NCBI GenBank assembly: GCA_946413265.1
Contig: CAMKJU010000025.1
Location: 1 to 46,794 of the forward strand
DNA: 46,794 bases
Direction of reading: 5' to 3'
Source: an uncultured Lentisphaerota bacterium
GTDB lineage: Bacteria > Verrucomicrobiota > Kiritimatiellia > RFP12 > UBA1067
Under the pieces are notes generated by a model that saw nothing but the letters and a program-made list of their open reading frames with translations, had not been told where the DNA came from and did no database searches. The stretch's first letter is position 1; the number at the start of each line of letters is the position of its first letter. Positions 24,462 to 32,344 of the stretch are shown here, piece by piece. The translations under genes were made by a program, and so were the position numbers.

Positions 24462-27230
24462 TTATCGTTGTGCACGCAAAAAGATCACGTTGCGCAACTT
24501 CTTGGCATAGTTACTCGCCCCGCATGAATCCGTAGCGGCAATCAGGGCGCGTATCGTTTCCTCATGGGCTGGCGCATCAATCTTTCCCAGACGCTCAAAA
24601 TCGGCTGCGGTTCCCTTGACTGCCTCAACCCACCGGACATCCCCCAAATCAAAGAGTGCCTGGGCCGTCCTGATTCGCAACTCGGGTGAGCGGCAATAGA
24701 GCCCGTCGGCAAGACACGCCATCGCCTCGGCCTTGAGAGACGGTTCCTTCGCCGCTGACTGGCAATAGCGCAAAGCTGCACCCCACACCTCGTTCCGCAT
24801 CGCGCGTCTTGCCAACGCCCGAAGCGCCTGCATGACCTCCCGGGCGCATTCAAAGCATGCGGAAAGACAATTCACAAGTGTTTCAAGGCAGTCGCATGGG
24901 ATGGACGGTCCCCGTGCCATTTCCAGATAACGTTGCCGCAACGCCTCCCGATCCGGATGATACCGCATCACTTTCAAGGCCATTCGCACAAGCGGACCAT
25001 TTGCCGAGCCAAGTGCTGCCGTCACCAACTCCTCTTGATACACCGATTTGGAGTTGAGGGCGGCCAGTTGTTCCCATACGTAGAGCCAATCCCCAGATAA
25101 ATCCTTTCCGTCGGCCTTTTGCAGATAGTAGCCGGTGTATCCTGGGGCGAAGCAAGGCTTCAGACGGCGGAAGACGGGCGTATCGGGGCACCCAAACAGC
25201 ATTAAATGCCGTTTCGCACGGCTCATGGCCACGTACAGCAACCGATCGGACTCTCCCTGCGAATCCCCCACGCCTTTCAGAACATCCGTGACATCGGGAA
25301 TCACGATCGCGTCGAATTGGCGTCCCTTCGCCTTGTGAATTGTCGAGAGCACGATTTTCTCGTCGCCGACAAGCAAATCGGCCTCTTTCAACCTCCTTAG
25401 CCGATCCCATTCAGCGGAAAGAAAATCTCCCAACACCCGTTTCCCGCCTTGGCAGACGGAATCCACATATCGCAAAAACTTTTCGATCCGTTCCCGCGAA
25501 TGCCCTTCCGCCTCCTCAAACGATTCTGGATCCGCATCGTCGCGTACGCCACCCAGCTCCGGCCACAGTTCACGCATGGAGTATCGTCTGGGCTTTCCAA
25601 ATGCCACATCGGAAAACAACTTGAAGAGAGCGCGGATTGATTTCGCGTGCGTAAGAGCCGCCGTCCCGTCCTGTACCGTATCCCGCAATGTTTCACGAAG
25701 GGATTGCAATGCCTTGCGGTGGCGCCATGCCCACATCCGCCGACGGTTCCCCGGATAGGGGAATGAGGGGATGCGATTTCCTTTCTCCCACAGCCCCATC
25801 GGATCAAACCCGGCTGCAAACATCTCGCGCACCAGATATCGCGCCGCCTTGGCGGAAAAGACGCCAGACGCAAATCGACGCATCAACCGCGCCCAGTCCG
25901 TGCGCGACGCCTTCCCCACCAGCACGGAAACATACGCGATAAAATCGCGCATCGCCGCCAGAGCAAAGAGATCGACGCCTGAAACCTTCGTATAGCGACA
26001 TCCCAGTTCGCGCACGCGCATCTCAAGCAGATCGGCATCAAGATTGCGGCGGACGAGAATCGCCACGTTCGATGCCGTTCCCGAATCCAACAGCCTCCGC
26101 ACGCACTGCAACACGCCCTCCTCGGTTGTCGCCCCCGTGGCGAACACCTCGCCGTTCGCGCGGCGTGCATCGGACGGCTGCGGAAGAAACGCCCATTCAG
26201 ATCGCAAGGCGTCAAGGGAATAGCGCATCAGGATTTCCAGCAGCATAGGCGTCGCGCGGAAATTCGTCTTGAAGAAATGGCGTTCGCACGTGCGCACGTT
26301 CTCGGCGAAGTTTTCCTCCGAGGCGCCAAGGAACGAGAAGATCGCCTGCTCGGCATCGCCGAAATACACGCTCACTGCCTGTGACGCCGTCAACCCCCGC
26401 ACGATCTGCCACTGTAGAGGATTCAGATCCTGCACCTCGTCGATCAGCACCCAGCTGTAGCGCCGCTCGTCTGCGAGCGGCGAATGTTCCAGGTAGAGGT
26501 AGGCTTCGTTGATGAGGTCGTCGAAATCCACGCTATAAAACTTGCGCTTGAGGCTGACGTAGGCACCGGACAACGCACGAACCACGCCATTTCGATCAAG
26601 TTCAAACAGTTCGGGCGGCATCGCCCGAAGGTAATGCCGGGGGATGCCGATCCGCCGCTGGTGCGCAATCTGCACGGCGGTAAGGAGGGCGGCATACGGC
26701 GACCGATCCTTCTCCGCGTATGTTGCAAAATATTCCTCTACCAGCTCGTGCAAGTGATCAACGCGCATCGCGTGGATTTCCCCTGCCGCATCCGTCACGA
26801 CGCCCCTGATTGAACGCAAGACGGTGACGCCATGCACGCCCTTGCCTGCTGGCGCGCCCGTCTTCAATTCTGTCCGCAGCACGTCGACGACCTCTTTCAC
26901 GAATGAGAGCTGTTCGCATTCATCCAGTATGTGCCGCGTTGGCGAGAGGCGCTTCACCGAGCAAAGGAAACGGAAGCAGAAATGATGGAGGTTCCCCACT
27001 TCCGGAATTGCCACTTCTTGGCAGTGCGCCTCCACGCGCGCGCGCATTTCAAATGCGGCGCGGTTGGTGAACGTCGCGCAGAGCATGCGCGCGGGGTCGA
27101 TGCCGAATTCAACCGCGCGCACGATGCGTTGCGAGAGCATCTCGGTCTTTCCGGATCCAGGCGGCGCCAGCACGAGGTGCCGCCCGGCGGAAATCGCCAC
27201 CACTTTCTGCTGTTCATCGGTGAGGTTCAT
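24462..27230 (-). CDS. UvrD/Rep-family superfamily 1 helicase with C-terminal helical extension
   Basis: 922 residues. ATP-dependent 3'-5' DNA helicase motifs occur in order: Q-motif LTDEQQKVV, Walker A APPGSGKTEML (22-32), Ia CATFTNRAAFEMRARV, II (Walker B) LIDEVQDLNPLQW, III YFGDAEQAIFSFLGA, IV TNFRATP, V VLSTIHKAKGRQFDAIVIPD and VI LLYVAMSRAKRHLMLFG. After motif VI a roughly 230-residue helical tail (ARRAMRNEVWGAALRYCQSA, AMACLADGLYCRSPELRIRT) looks like HEAT/ARM-type repeats and is not part of standard UvrD, PcrA or Rep. It is not obviously RecB or AddA, as no nuclease motif is visible. The ATG overlaps the stop of the upstream transposase gene (ATGA), so helicase synthesis is probably coupled to it. 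Role could be repair or processing of transposase-made DNA ends. Confidence 0.88.
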   Translation of the reverse strand: MNLTDEQQKVVAISAGRHLVLAPPGSGKTEMLSQRIVRAVEFGIDPARMLCATFTNRAAFEMRARVEAHCQEVAIPEVGNLHHFCFRFLCSVKRLSPTRHILDECEQLSFVKEVVDVLRTELKTGAPAGKGVHGVTVLRSIRGVVTDAAGEIHAMRVDHLHELVEEYFATYAEKDRSPYAALLTAVQIAHQRRIGIPRHYLRAMPPELFELDRNGVVRALSGAYVSLKRKFYSVDFDDLINEAYLYLEHSPLADERRYSWVLIDEVQDLNPLQWQIVRGLTASQAVSVYFGDAEQAIFSFLGASEENFAENVRTCERHFFKTNFRATPMLLEILMRYSLDALRSEWAFLPQPSDARRANGEVFATGATTEEGVLQCVRRLLDSGTASNVAILVRRNLDADLLEMRVRELGCRYTKVSGVDLFALAAMRDFIAYVSVLVGKASRTDWARLMRRFASGVFSAKAARYLVREMFAAGFDPMGLWEKGNRIPSFPYPGNRRRMWAWRHRKALQSLRETLRDTVQDGTAALTHAKSIRALFKLFSDVAFGKPRRYSMRELWPELGGVRDDADPESFEEAEGHSRERIEKFLRYVDSVCQGGKRVLGDFLSAEWDRLRRLKEADLLVGDEKIVLSTIHKAKGRQFDAIVIPDVTDVLKGVGDSQGESDRLLYVAMSRAKRHLMLFGCPDTPVFRRLKPCFAPGYTGYYLQKADGKDLSGDWLYVWEQLAALNSKSVYQEELVTAALGSANGPLVRMALKVMRYHPDREALRQRYLEMARGPSIPCDCLETLVNCLSACFECAREVMQALRALARRAMRNEVWGAALRYCQSAAKEPSLKAEAMACLADGLYCRSPELRIRTAQALFDLGDVRWVEAVKGTAADFERLGKIDAPAHEETIRALIAATDSCGASNYAKKLRNVIFLRAQR

Positions 27231-28243
27231 GCCGTTTCCCTTTCTCGGACAACAACCGGGGGCTGCGCCCCCGTACCCCCAGGCAGGAAAGCGCTTGGGC
27301 TCGGTTGCTCATATTCCCCCTTCGCCCGTTGGCACAACGCCTCGTTGCGGGCGTTCATGAGGTGGCAGTTATCGTAATTAACCGGAAAAACCGGCACATC
27401 GACAGGAAACGAACTGAGGAAGAGCTGGCGTCCTTCCGCCAAATAGCGCGAATCTGCCACGGTCGGATCAAATCGTGGCGGCAGGCCATGCGCCACCGTT
27501 TTGATCCATCGCGCATACGGCTCCGCGCGTAAGCGCCGCTCCAGTTCCTTCTCGCCCGGCGAAAGGAACCCGCAAACGGGCACCATGCCGCGACGCGCCT
27601 GCTCCACCATCTTTTCGATTTCCGGCAAATGCTGTGCCACGCTCATCCGGCGCGTCAAGCGAACGGGAAACATGAACGGCGAGGCGAGAATCGTCAGATC
27701 GCCGATCGCCGTCCAGAATAGAGCCGGATCAAGAATCGCGTACCGCACGCCGCTGTGGCGTACGAAGCGATCGGGATGGCCATCCTTCCACACCTTGCGC
27801 GCTGGATTCATCTTGATGTACGTGCGTACGGCGGCGAGCATCCTCCCGGCATTGACGAGCAAGAGCCAGAAATGATCCTCCCATACGAACGCCGGGGCGA
27901 CGCCGAGAAACCGAGCCACGGTATCCTCCCCCTCGCGCCGAAAATGCTGGAACCAATCAAGGATATCAAAACCCCGCGCCTGGTGGTAATCGACGATCAA
28001 AAGCAAGTGCAGGTGATCGGGCATGATGATGTAGTTGCTCGCGGTGAGAAATGGCCACCGTGCGTGAATGCCGCGCCACAGCGCCACCATTGCCTCGCCG
28101 GCTGGCAACAGTTCTACCCCAGTGCAAGGTCTGCCATCCTTGCCAGCTTTTTTAACGATCCGCGAAAGAATCGCCCGCCGCCCCCTCACGCAGAAGGTGA
28201 GGAAGAAGAAGCGCCGCCCGCTCTTATCGAATTGCAGCTTCAT
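27227..28243 (-). CDS. REP-associated tyrosine transposase-like protein (RAYT, IS200-type Y1 HUH)
   Basis: 338 residues from ATG 28243. The HUH nuclease core is clear: FFFLTFCVRGRRAILS as first strand, IIMPDHLHLLLIVDY with the metal-binding HLH (His77, His79), and VRTYIKMNPARKVW with the catalytic Tyr142. FVWEDHFWLLLV and the 'NPAR' block are typical of RAYT/TnpA_REP. Known role: single-strand nicking at REP palindromes, domesticated rather than self-transposing. The protein is longer than typical RAYTs (about 150-230 aa); the extra C-terminal 130 residues have no family I recognise, and its last codons run through a REP-like palindrome (27247-27280). Start and stop both overlap neighbours by ATGA, so it is the middle gene of a coupled three-gene unit. 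Confidence 0.85.
   Translation of the reverse strand: MKLQFDKSGRRFFFLTFCVRGRRAILSRIVKKAGKDGRPCTGVELLPAGEAMVALWRGIHARWPFLTASNYIIMPDHLHLLLIVDYHQARGFDILDWFQHFRREGEDTVARFLGVAPAFVWEDHFWLLLVNAGRMLAAVRTYIKMNPARKVWKDGHPDRFVRHSGVRYAILDPALFWTAIGDLTILASPFMFPVRLTRRMSVAQHLPEIEKMVEQARRGMVPVCGFLSPGEKELERRLRAEPYARWIKTVAHGLPPRFDPTVADSRYLAEGRQLFLSSFPVDVPVFPVNYDNCHLMNARNEALCQRAKGEYEQPSPSAFLPGGTGAQPPVVVRERETA
27247..27280 (+). repeat. REP-like palindrome A
   Basis: GGACAACAACC followed by GGGGGCTGCGCCCCC, a perfect short hairpin, then GTACCCCC. It lies inside the last codons of the RAYT gene and matches the two elements upstream of the gene in head sequence and hairpin. Confidence 0.75.
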
Positions 28244-28470
28244 GGGCGGGCCTTTCGTGAACAACGACCGGGGGCTGCCGCCCCCGCACCCCCGCTCGGC
28301 ATTGCAGGATTCGGCGGTGAAACTGCCGCACCCCCGTTCGGCATCACGGGGTTCGGGGCGGAGCCCCGGTCGTTGTCCATCATATCCAACCGCCGATACC
28401 CCAGCATCGGCGCTTCGATCTTCGCGTACGCGGCGCGTTCTTCTTCTGATATGAACTGCTGATTTTGCAT
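28240..28470 (-). CDS. Small protein of unknown function, first gene of the RAYT operon
   Basis: 76 residues from ATG 28470 with an excellent GGAGG at 7 nt. Its TGA overlaps the RAYT ATG (ATGA). The first 33 residues (MQNQQFISEEERAAYAKIEA, then PMLGYRRLDMMDND) look like real charged protein. The rest is low-complexity Pro/Gly/Ala/Asn produced by translating two inverted REP-like palindromes. I do not recognise the family. It could be a leader or coupling peptide for the transposase, or a longer gene whose end was overwritten by REP insertion. Confidence 0.55.
   Translation of the reverse strand: MQNQQFISEEERAAYAKIEAPMLGYRRLDMMDNDRGSAPNPVMPNGGAAVSPPNPAMPSGGAGAAAPGRCSRKARP
28259..28294 (+). 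repeat. REP-like palindrome B
   Basis: GAACAACGACC, then GGGGGCTGCCGCCCCC, then GCACCCCCG. Same orientation as copy A at 27247 and inverted relative to copy C at 28346. Together B and C form a BIME-like pair separated by about 50 bp. Confidence 0.75.
28346..28378 (-). repeat. REP-like palindrome C
   Basis: Read on the minus strand: GGACAACGACC, GGGGCTCCGCCCC, GAACCCCGTG. Same head and hairpin design as A and B but opposite to B, completing an inverted REP pair inside the small ORF upstream of the transposase. Confidence 0.75.
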
Positions 28471-28792
28471 GGTGCAACCTCCAGGCATGATCCTATTGTG
28501 ATCAGCAGTAACCCCTCGCGGATCCTCCCCGCTGGTTGAATCGCCCCTGCCTCGGCTGCCCTACGGCCATCGCGGATTCACGCCTTCATCACCGGAGCTC
28601 CAGCGCAAATTGCCCGCGTGTAAAATCAGCATCATTTCCGATGGCTCTCCTGCACGGCTTCTTAGGCCGCCTCCACTTCGGAGAAGCGCAGATAGTATAT
28701 CAAAACTCCGATGGACCGGAACAGGGAAAATCAGCACACTTGCGGGGACGACGTGAAGCGGCGTATCAAGCGTGGAAAATGCCCACTACCTA
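28471..28792. other. Gene-free stretch between the RAYT operon and the lipid operon
   Basis: A plus-strand frame here (28536-28799) has no ribosome-binding site and no protein-like composition. The only signal seen is the extended -10 motif at 28694-28702 on the minus strand. Otherwise the stretch has no recognisable feature. Confidence 0.6.
28694..28702 (-). promoter_or_regulatory. Candidate promoter of the RAYT operon
   Basis: Minus strand TTTTGATATACTAT, the same 14-mer as upstream of the genes at 17645 and 24416. It would give an unusually long leader of about 217 nt before ATG 28470, so regulatory RNA structure is possible. Confidence 0.4.
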
Positions 28793-29602
28793 TTATTGAA
28801 CGTCCACCGACATGGGACGCGGATGCGGAACGCGCGCGTAGGCGACGTCGGGAATGCCGAAGAGGAGAACCGCTCCGACTTCGTATCCGCGCGGCAGGTT
28901 GAGCGCACGACGGATCCTGCGCATCCACTTGAAGGCACGAACGGCGAAGCCGCTCCAGCACGTGCCGAGGCCGTTCGCCTGCGCCAATAGGTCGAAGTAG
29001 CTGAGGGCGATCCATGGATCCGCTTCGCGGCACGGCGCGTTTTTGGGCGTCGATGCCACGACCATGCACGGCGCGTTGCGAAACACGACGTCGTCGCCCC
29101 GCATGACCTCGTCCATGTAACGGCGGAATTTCGGGAAGAAAAACTTCGGCAGGCGCGTGCGGATGATCGCCTGCAATGTCTTCAGCACCTCTCGACGGTA
29201 CCAATCCATCTTCTCTCGGTCGCGTACGAGCGTGAAATGGAGCCGATGGTCATTGCATCCTGTCGGCATCCAGGCAAGGGCATCGATCAGCCGCGTCCAG
29301 ACGTCATCCGGAATCGGCGCATCCCGCCAGTGGCGAATGCTCCGACGCTGACGAACAAGCGCCGCTTCGGCACGCCCGTCTGGAAGCGGCTCGACGTCCA
29401 GCGTGTCGGCGAAACCGACGTCGTTGCACGTGACGGCACCCCGCGCGCACACCGCGAGGCAATGCTGGCAATTCAGACAGAAAGGCTCGTTCTCCTTGCG
29501 GAACACGGGGAATCCGTCCTCACCCTTCGTCAGCACGTGGACGACACAGTCTCGCACGCAGGCGCCACAGGCCGTACATCTGGATTTATCGATATGTATC
29601 AT
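28793..29602 (-). CDS. Ferredoxin-nitroreductase fusion
   Basis: 269 residues from ATG 29602, which has GGAGG at 9 nt. Two [4Fe-4S] ferredoxin motifs lie at the N-terminus: CTACGACVRDC (Cys9, 12, 15, 19) and CLNCQHCLAVC (Cys42, 45, 48, 52). A nitroreductase-fold FMN domain follows (VRQRRSIRHWRDAPIPDDVW, MPTGCNDHRLHFTLVRD, SYFDLLAQANGLGTCWSG, GYEVGAVLLFGIP). Known fusions of this type pass electrons from ferredoxin to a flavin-bound substrate. It is the last gene of the eight-gene operon, overlapping the SDR gene by 17 nt. In that setting it could supply a reduction step (for example of a double bond or keto group) or electrons to the radical SAM enzyme; both ideas are inference. Confidence 0.85.
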   Translation of the reverse strand: MIHIDKSRCTACGACVRDCVVHVLTKGEDGFPVFRKENEPFCLNCQHCLAVCARGAVTCNDVGFADTLDVEPLPDGRAEAALVRQRRSIRHWRDAPIPDDVWTRLIDALAWMPTGCNDHRLHFTLVRDREKMDWYRREVLKTLQAIIRTRLPKFFFPKFRRYMDEVMRGDDVVFRNAPCMVVASTPKNAPCREADPWIALSYFDLLAQANGLGTCWSGFAVRAFKWMRRIRRALNLPRGYEVGAVLLFGIPDVAYARVPHPRPMSVDVQ

Positions 29603-30551
29603 GGTGAAACTCCTCCAGTCCCGCTTTCGCAAACCATGCGAGCATGCGCCGGTTGCTGAAATCAAGGTTGTGCGAAATCGTATCGAGTGCGTACAGCGTC
29701 GGATCGAACAACGGCTTGCTTCTGGAGAGTGCCGTCGAAAGCGCGGCGATTGGACGTATCAGCGCCATCGGCAGCGTCATCTCGCGCAGGCGTTTCCCCG
29801 GCAGGAACTCAGCCGCGAGTTCGTGATAGTATTCGCTCACGGTGACGCGCCGCGAATCCAGCACGGTCACGCCTCCTCCGCCCGCTTCCGGCAGGATCAT
29901 CGCGGCGTGGAGCGTCCGGCAGACGTTCTCCACATGTGCGAGCGGCCAGCGGTTCCGTCCGCGCCACTTTCCAAAATGGAATACGAGCGGCGAGTTCTTC
30001 AGATACGCGACCGTTCGCGGCGTGATGGACGTATCGCCGCGTCCGTAGACGACGCACGGCCTCACGCAGCTAAAGCGCTCGCGCGGCAGATTTGCCGCGA
30101 GCCACTTCTCGGAGAGAATCTTGTACTTCGGATACGGATTCTTCACGGTTTCGTCAAAGGCAAGCTCTTCCTCGCTCTCACCGTTGAAATCGTGAAGTCC
30201 GTAAACATCCGCAGTGGAAAGATAAACAAACCGCTTCACGCCGTGTTCCATCGCAACGGACGCGAGACCCTTCACGGCATCGTAGTTGGCCGCACGAAAC
30301 CATTCGTCTCGGCCAACGTCGCTCGCCCGTGCCGCGATATGGACGACGTAGTCGATCTTTTCCTCGAACAACCGCGATAAATCCGCCGCTCCCGCGAGGT
30401 CAATCGTTATCGTCTTAATTCCAAGCCGCGTCAAGCGTTCCGCGATACGGTTGCGCACCGTGCCTATGACGCGGTACCCCGCGTTCACGAAGTATTCCGC
30501 CGCATTCGAGCCGATATAGCCGCCAGCACCTGTAACAAGAATCGTTTCCAT
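29586..30551 (-). CDS. Extended SDR NAD(P)-dependent epimerase/dehydratase-like reductase
   Basis: 321 residues, cytosolic. The N-terminal Rossmann motif is ILVTGAGGYIGSNAAEYF (GxxGxxG). The active site has YLSTADVYG and the YxxxK pair in PYPKYK. RFSCVRPCVVYGRGDTS and WPLAHVENVCRTL fit the extended SDR family (NAD-dependent epimerase, 3-beta-HSD, ketosphinganine-reductase-like). The C-terminal MTLPMALIRPIAALSTALSR stretch is hydrophobic and could touch the membrane, as in sterol- or lipid-acting members. Within an operon led by a serine-palmitoyltransferase-like enzyme, reduction of a 3-keto lipid intermediate is a natural guess. It follows the PurM-like gene by 3 nt and overlaps the nitroreductase start. 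Confidence 0.82.
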   Translation of the reverse strand: METILVTGAGGYIGSNAAEYFVNAGYRVIGTVRNRIAERLTRLGIKTITIDLAGAADLSRLFEEKIDYVVHIAARASDVGRDEWFRAANYDAVKGLASVAMEHGVKRFVYLSTADVYGLHDFNGESEEELAFDETVKNPYPKYKILSEKWLAANLPRERFSCVRPCVVYGRGDTSITPRTVAYLKNSPLVFHFGKWRGRNRWPLAHVENVCRTLHAAMILPEAGGGGVTVLDSRRVTVSEYYHELAAEFLPGKRLREMTLPMALIRPIAALSTALSRSKPLFDPTLYALDTISHNLDFSNRRMLAWFAKAGLEEFHHDTYR

Positions 30552-30554
30552 AAT

Positions 30555-31487
30555 CTATCGCCAAAGCGAAGTCCAGTATGATGCCGTTTCCGCAAGCCAA
30601 TTTTCGCGCGGGATTGCGCGATAGTCCGGCGGCGGTGTGGACATGTGGCCAATCTTTCCGCCGTACATGATGCGGAAATCGCATGCACCCTGCGCGGCGA
30701 ATCCACCACGTCCGATCTTGACGGCATCGGCGACTGACGTCCCGACGGGGACGGCGAACACAAGTTCGTATTCGCCGACGCCGCCGACGAGCGACCAGCC
30801 CTTCTCCACGCCAGGTGGAAGACTCCGCGCGACTTCCGGCGAAACGGCGCGCTCTGCATCCAGTTCAAGCCATACGCCGGGATTGACGCGGCGGAAGTTC
30901 TCCAGCGCATCGAAAAGGCCGCCGCTCGTATCCGTCGCGAAAATCGCCGAACTCGGCACGGGCGAACGAAGCTTCGGTTCGGGGATCTTACGGCCAAGAA
31001 ACGCCGCGACATTTGCCGCACCAAACGGACCCGTCGCATACAAATCAAAATCTACGCGCTGCGACGCGACACGGCGAACGGGCGTTTTGCAGGGCGCAAA
31101 TGCCGTTGCCGTCCAGCACCATTCCTTCGCCGAGCCGATATCGCCGCCAACGACCTTCGCGCCGTAGTGCGACACCACATGCTGGACGCCCTGCGCGACG
31201 CGCTCATAAAACCTTTCGTCGTGTGAGTCGTCTATGTTCCACGCCTGAATGAGGAAATCCGGCTTCACCCCGCAGGCGAGAATATCCGCAATTGCGCCAT
31301 ACGCCATCACCCTTCCCATGGCTTCCGGCTCAAGGCCGGAGAGGAAATCCTCGCGTTCAGAAAAGGAATCCGTCGAGACGAGCAAATTCGTCCCTTCAAA
31401 TGGAACTACCTCCGCATCCGCCCCGAAAGGCCGTGTGCCGTGAATGCGGGAAAAGACTTCTATCAGCTTCTGTTCTTGCACCTGCAT
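30555..31487 (-). CDS. ThiL/PurM-superfamily (AIR synthase-like) kinase
   Basis: 310 residues from ATG 31487 (MQVQEQKLIEVF); longer starts run through the lipid kinase gene in another frame and are not credible. It has the PurM layout: LLVSTDSFSEREDF (ATP/Mg loop), MAYGAIADILACGVKPDF, QHVVSHYGAKVVGGDIGSAK, DLYATGPFGAANVAAFLG, IFATDTSGGLFDAL and SLVGGVGEYELVFAVP, which corresponds to the GEDYELL block of thiamine-monophosphate kinase. Some ThiL residues differ (GVGEYE), and no thiamine genes are nearby, so it is probably a kinase for another phosphorylated substrate rather than true ThiL. It overlaps the lipid kinase gene by 25 nt, in the middle of the overlapping operon. Confidence 0.72.
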   Translation of the reverse strand: MQVQEQKLIEVFSRIHGTRPFGADAEVVPFEGTNLLVSTDSFSEREDFLSGLEPEAMGRVMAYGAIADILACGVKPDFLIQAWNIDDSHDERFYERVAQGVQHVVSHYGAKVVGGDIGSAKEWCWTATAFAPCKTPVRRVASQRVDFDLYATGPFGAANVAAFLGRKIPEPKLRSPVPSSAIFATDTSGGLFDALENFRRVNPGVWLELDAERAVSPEVARSLPPGVEKGWSLVGGVGEYELVFAVPVGTSVADAVKIGRGGFAAQGACDFRIMYGGKIGHMSTPPPDYRAIPRENWLAETASYWTSLWR

Positions 31488-32344
31488 TCTCCTACATTCT
31501 GGGGCACCACAAGGCGCAGACGGGTTGGGAACAAATCGACCGACACCGGCAGCGTGCCGTGAGGGTCGCCGTCGTACTCGACTGCAAGCGGAGAGGCGGA
31601 CGAAATGATCGTCTTGTCGCGAAGGACACGAATTTCTCCGCAGGGCTTGCCGCGATACAGATTCCAGACAATCCGCAGACACCCGAAACGCGACACATCC
31701 TTCACAAACCATAGCGCGTACTCATTGTCGTCAAGCGGGGGCAACGCAATCTTGAGCCCACCGGCGATCCGCGACATCCGCGTGATGAGCGCATGGGCTA
31801 CGTTGCAGATTTCTTCGCCGTTCACTTTGATGTCATAGCGCCTGCCGCGCATTACTTCCCGCAGAACTGACCAAAACGTTCCAAGGAAGTCACCAAACTT
31901 CGGACGCAACCTGTTGGCGGATTCCGCAACCGCCGCGCCAATCCCCAGATTCATCGAGCACAAGAAAGGCGCGCCGTTTGCCGCAAGAACAGGAATCTCA
32001 CGCACCGCGCCACCGCGCAAGACGGCGATTGCCTGTTCCGCATCCGTCGGGATGCCATGCACGAGGCAGAAATCGGGACTCGTCCCCGTGTAGAGAACAC
32101 CGAATTTGAGAGAAGTATTGCTATTCGCCAAAACGCCTCGCGCCACGGCGCTGACCGTTCCGTCGCCTCCACATGCGACCACCGCCTCATAACCCGACGC
32201 CTCACGCGCAAGACGCGACGCCACGTCGATATTCTCCAACACAACAAAATCGCCTTCGGGCAGAAGCGTGCGAAGGCGCGGCAAAATGCGGCCGGAGCGT
32301 CCACCGTGCGAAAGCGGATTGACCAAAACGAGGAATCGTTTCAT
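31463..32344 (-). CDS. Diacylglycerol kinase-like lipid kinase
   Basis: 293 residues from ATG 32344, overlapping the stop of the radical SAM gene (ATGA). The DAGK catalytic fold is clear: FLVLVNPLSHGGRSGRILPR, the nucleotide-binding VVACGGDGTVSAVARGV (GGDGT at 59-63), LYTGTSPDF (usually GTGND, here altered), FLCSMNLGIGAAVAESANR and a C-terminal beta-sandwich with VEYDGDPHGTLPVSVDLFP (corresponding to the DGE motif). The family phosphorylates diacylglycerol, sphingoid bases or ceramides, or other lipid alcohols. The GTGND to GTSPD change is notable. Being beside a serine-palmitoyltransferase-like gene, a sphingoid-base or ceramide-like substrate is plausible. Confidence 0.85.
   Translation of the reverse strand: MKRFLVLVNPLSHGGRSGRILPRLRTLLPEGDFVVLENIDVASRLAREASGYEAVVACGGDGTVSAVARGVLANSNTSLKFGVLYTGTSPDFCLVHGIPTDAEQAIAVLRGGAVREIPVLAANGAPFLCSMNLGIGAAVAESANRLRPKFGDFLGTFWSVLREVMRGRRYDIKVNGEEICNVAHALITRMSRIAGGLKIALPPLDDNEYALWFVKDVSRFGCLRIVWNLYRGKPCGEIRVLRDKTIISSASPLAVEYDGDPHGTLPVSVDLFPTRLRLVVPQNVGECRCKNRS

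Noticed and set aside
28536..28799. Plus-strand 87-codon ORF between two operons
   Set aside because: No ribosome-binding site, low-quality composition, and it overlaps the end of the nitroreductase gene.
30555..31487. Naming the PurM-like kinase thiL
   Set aside because: Active-site block differs (GVGEYE) and there is no thiamine gene nearby; kept at superfamily level.
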